A stretch of 16,664 nucleotides of DNA, taken from Candidatus Omnitrophota bacterium (lineage in GTDB: Bacteria > Ratteibacteria > UBA8468 > B48-G9 > JAFGKM01). The notes beneath the pieces are model-generated. The model had not been told where the DNA came from. It did no database searches and saw nothing but the letters and a program-made list of their open reading frames with translations. Location of the stretch: positions 1-16,664 of the forward strand of contig JAMWCO010000014.1 of the NCBI GenBank assembly GCA_023818785.1, written 5' to 3'. Below are positions 15,418-16,664 of this stretch, in pieces. Positions within the stretch are counted from its first letter, which is position 1. Each line of letters starts with the position of its first letter. The translations under genes and the position numbers were made by a program.

Positions 15418-15948
15418 TTATCCCTCCCATTTTTCATAACATATTATTTCTTCAAGTTTTTTCCTTGCTTTTGTTTCCTTAAAAATATTTTTATCCTTTG
15501 GATAACCAAGAGGCGTTAAAGCAACAACATTTACATCTTCAGGAATACTAAGAAATTTTTTTATCCCTTCATTATCAAAAGAACCAATCCAACATGTTCC
15601 AAGTCCCTCTGCTCTTGCAGAAAGAGTTAAATGGTCTACTGCAATTGCAACATCAACTATCATACTATAATCACCCATCCACCTACCTCTATTATAATGG
15701 ATATTCCTACCACAGGCAACTATTAAAATTGGCGCAGATGCAATAAATTCTTGTCCTTCACATAAATCAATCATCTTTCTCTTTTTTTCTTCATCCTTTA
15801 TAATTATAAATTTCCATGGCTGTCTATTGTTCCCACTTGGTGCAATCCTTGCTGAATTTAAAACCCTTTTTAAAACATCTTCTGGAATTGGGTCTGCCTT
15901 ATAACTTCTTACACTTCTTCTTGTTTTTATAACTTCATAAAAGTCCAT
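15418..15948 (-). CDS. Nitroreductase-family flavoprotein
   Basis: 176 residues, the usual size. FMN-binding landmarks: TRRSVRSYK (9-17) for the phosphate and isoalloxazine contacts, APSGNNRQPWKFIII (36-50), GLGTCWIG (115-122) and LTPLGYP (144-150). It probably reduces a quinone, nitro-compound or other small substrate with NAD(P)H; the substrate cannot be predicted. The start is fixed by AAGGAGGG just upstream, and its ATG shares a base with the lipoprotein stop (TAATG). Operon with the lipoprotein and AsmA-like genes. Some members act as dehalogenases or in cobalamin chemistry, but nothing here points to that. Confidence 0.93.
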   Translation of the reverse strand: MDFYEVIKTRRSVRSYKADPIPEDVLKRVLNSARIAPSGNNRQPWKFIIIKDEEKKRKMIDLCEGQEFIASAPILIVACGRNIHYNRGRWMGDYSMIVDVAIAVDHLTLSARAEGLGTCWIGSFDNEGIKKFLSIPEDVNVVALTPLGYPKDKNIFKETKARKKLEEIICYEKWEG

Positions 15949-16280
15949 TATTCCCTCCTTACTTTACCAGAGATACTCCCTGTTTTTGGGTCATAAATAA
16001 ATTCTATTTCTTCAGGAGGAGATGGTAGTTTTTCTATATACCCTTTTTCAACAAGTTCTTCAAGAGATTTTGGATATCTGCCCTCTTGAATCTTAAAAGT
16101 ATTTATTTTATTTTTTAAATACAAAATATCATCCATTGCTTTCAATATCTTTGTTGTTTTCCTCATTGCTCTCCGATATTTCAAAGGTACTTTCAAAGGA
16201 GAGCTCTCTTCTTTTTTCTTTTTGTTACAACCAGATAAAATAAATAAACATAAAATCAAAACAATTAAAATCTTTCTCAT
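15948..16280 (-). CDS. Lipoprotein with a pseudopilin-like C-terminus
   Basis: 110 residues. A signal peptide with lipobox LSGC (Cys18) is followed by a lysine-rich spacer and a helix (about 38-60), then FKIQEGRYPKSLEELVEKGY (61-80), LPSPPEEIEF and YDPKTGSISG. That block closely resembles the C-terminal half of type II secretion major pseudopilins (GspG: GRYPTSLEEL ... LPKDPWG ... YDPKTG). The class III prepilin leader is missing, replaced by a lipoprotein signal. It may have arisen from a pseudopilin and been retargeted to a membrane, or share the fold only. AAGGG 6 nt upstream of ATG is a modest ribosome binding site. First gene of the operon, divergent from the GntR gene. Confidence 0.78.
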   Translation of the reverse strand: MRKILIVLILCLFILSGCNKKKKEESSPLKVPLKYRRAMRKTTKILKAMDDILYLKNKINTFKIQEGRYPKSLEELVEKGYIEKLPSPPEEIEFIYDPKTGSISGKVRRE

Positions 16281-16456
16281 ATTTTCCCTTTTTTATTATT
16301 TTACCATCAATTTTTTAAAGAAGGAAAGTTTTTAGGCGATAGTTAAGAAAGAGAAGAAATGGTATCAGATATCTAAAAAGTTTTAAACTTAGTAGCAAAT
16401 CTCCTTGTCAAAATAAAAAATATGTGTAAAAATAAATTTGAAGAAAATGGAAAAGT

Positions 16457-16471
16457 GTTACCAAAGTTACC
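16457..16471 (+). repeat. Direct repeat GTTACC-AAA-GTTACC, possible regulator site
   Basis: Two identical 6-nt copies 9 bp apart, just upstream of the GntR-gene promoter. Tandem sites like this can bind activators or repressors, but the motif matches no operator I know. Short enough to be chance. Confidence 0.35.
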
Positions 16472-16474
16472 TTA

Positions 16475-16482
16475 TGTGCACA
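16475..16482. promoter_or_regulatory. Palindrome TGTGCACA, possible GntR operator
   Basis: A perfect 8-bp palindrome 6 bp upstream of the -35 box. GntR-family operators often take the form of a TGT/ACA dyad, so autoregulation is plausible but unproven. Confidence 0.35.
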
Positions 16483-16487
16483 AAAAC

Positions 16488-16515
16488 TTGATAAAAATAA
16501 AAAAAATAGTATAAT
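16488..16515 (+). promoter_or_regulatory. Promoter of the GntR-type regulator gene
   Basis: TTGATA (16488-16493) and perfect TATAAT (16510-16515) with a 16-nt spacer. The -10 ends 7 nt before the ATG, so the start point falls at or next to the initiation codon. Confidence 0.8.
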
Positions 16516-16522
16516 ATATAAA

Positions 16523-16664
16523 ATGGAAAAAATAGAGATATGGATAAAAAATAAGATTGATTCAGAAAGTTCAGTTCCATTATATATTCAGATTGCAAAT
16601 ATAATTAGAGAAAAGATTAAAGAGGGTATATTAAAAGAAGGAGATGAACTTGCTCCAGAATATG
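16523..16664 (+). CDS. GntR-family transcriptional regulator, N-terminus only
   Basis: 47 codons are in the window. After a short head, SSVPLYIQIANIIREKIKEG is the signature first helix of GntR-type winged-helix regulators, followed by LKEGDELAPEY, which matches the usual GxLPSE turn less exactly. The effector domain, which would tell the subfamily, is outside the window. The ATG at 16523 has no Shine-Dalgarno and the promoter places the transcript start at about 16522, so the message is probably leaderless. It may control the divergent lipoprotein-nitroreductase-AsmA operon, itself, or genes to the right. Confidence 0.85.
   Translation, partial: MEKIEIWIKNKIDSESSVPLYIQIANIIREKIKEGILKEGDELAPEY

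Larger units (their letters stand above)
16281..16522. other. Divergent intergenic region
   Basis: 242 nt between the lipoprotein gene (minus) and the GntR-type gene (plus), very AT-rich. It contains the plus-strand promoter and operator-like repeats listed separately. A minus-strand promoter for the lipoprotein operon is not clear. I saw no small gene or RNA in it. Confidence 0.6.

Overview
The window comes from a very AT-rich Gram-negative bacterium that I cannot place to species. Protein genes and spacers are strongly A/T-biased, while the 23S rRNA is near-balanced in GC. An outer-membrane beta-barrel, a lipoprotein, an AsmA-like protein and a FecR domain indicate a double membrane. The pilin-like and pseudopilin-like proteins recall uncultivated PVC/Omnitrophota-type lineages, but that placement is an inference. 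Most genes are on the minus strand, tightly packed and often overlapping (ATGA or TAATG junctions).

Layout, left to right. (1) 1-1871: the 5' two-thirds of a 23S rRNA gene (minus), preceded by two tandem near-consensus promoters and a boxA-like site but by no 16S gene, so the rRNA genes look unlinked. (2) 1964-3380: tRNA-Ala(UGC) with its own consensus promoter, then a protein with a long helical region and a C-terminal HPr-like domain. (3) 3475-10694: a minus-strand operon, in transcription order: cold-shock protein, secreted TPR protein, outer-membrane beta-barrel, HAMP-like inner-membrane protein, pilin-like protein fused to a FecR domain, CHASE2-GAF-HD-GYP c-di-GMP phosphodiesterase, and a 72-residue GGQ peptide-release domain. 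I infer a trans-envelope signalling module ending in c-di-GMP hydrolysis; it is the best candidate here for an undescribed system. (4) 10824-12860: a second minus-strand operon: PHP metallohydrolase, a 53-residue YHS-type metal-binding protein, and a DEDDh exonuclease fused to a WYL domain. (5) 12839-13806: tRNA-Glu(CUC) and NAD synthetase nadE on the plus strand; the tRNA promoter and the PHP promoter share one -10 region. (6) 13801-16280: pseudopilin-like lipoprotein, nitroreductase, and an AsmA-like gene split into two frames at a run of ten A. (7) 16488-16664: promoter and N-terminus of a GntR-family regulator (plus), apparently leaderless and cut by the window edge.

Links between genes: both tRNA genes are followed closely by protein genes in the same direction with no visible terminator, so tRNA-mRNA co-transcription is likely. 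The cold-shock leader carries two hairpins whose arms share sequence. Several starts are non-ATG (GTG for the cold-shock gene, TTG for the AsmA-like gene), supported by Shine-Dalgarno sites.
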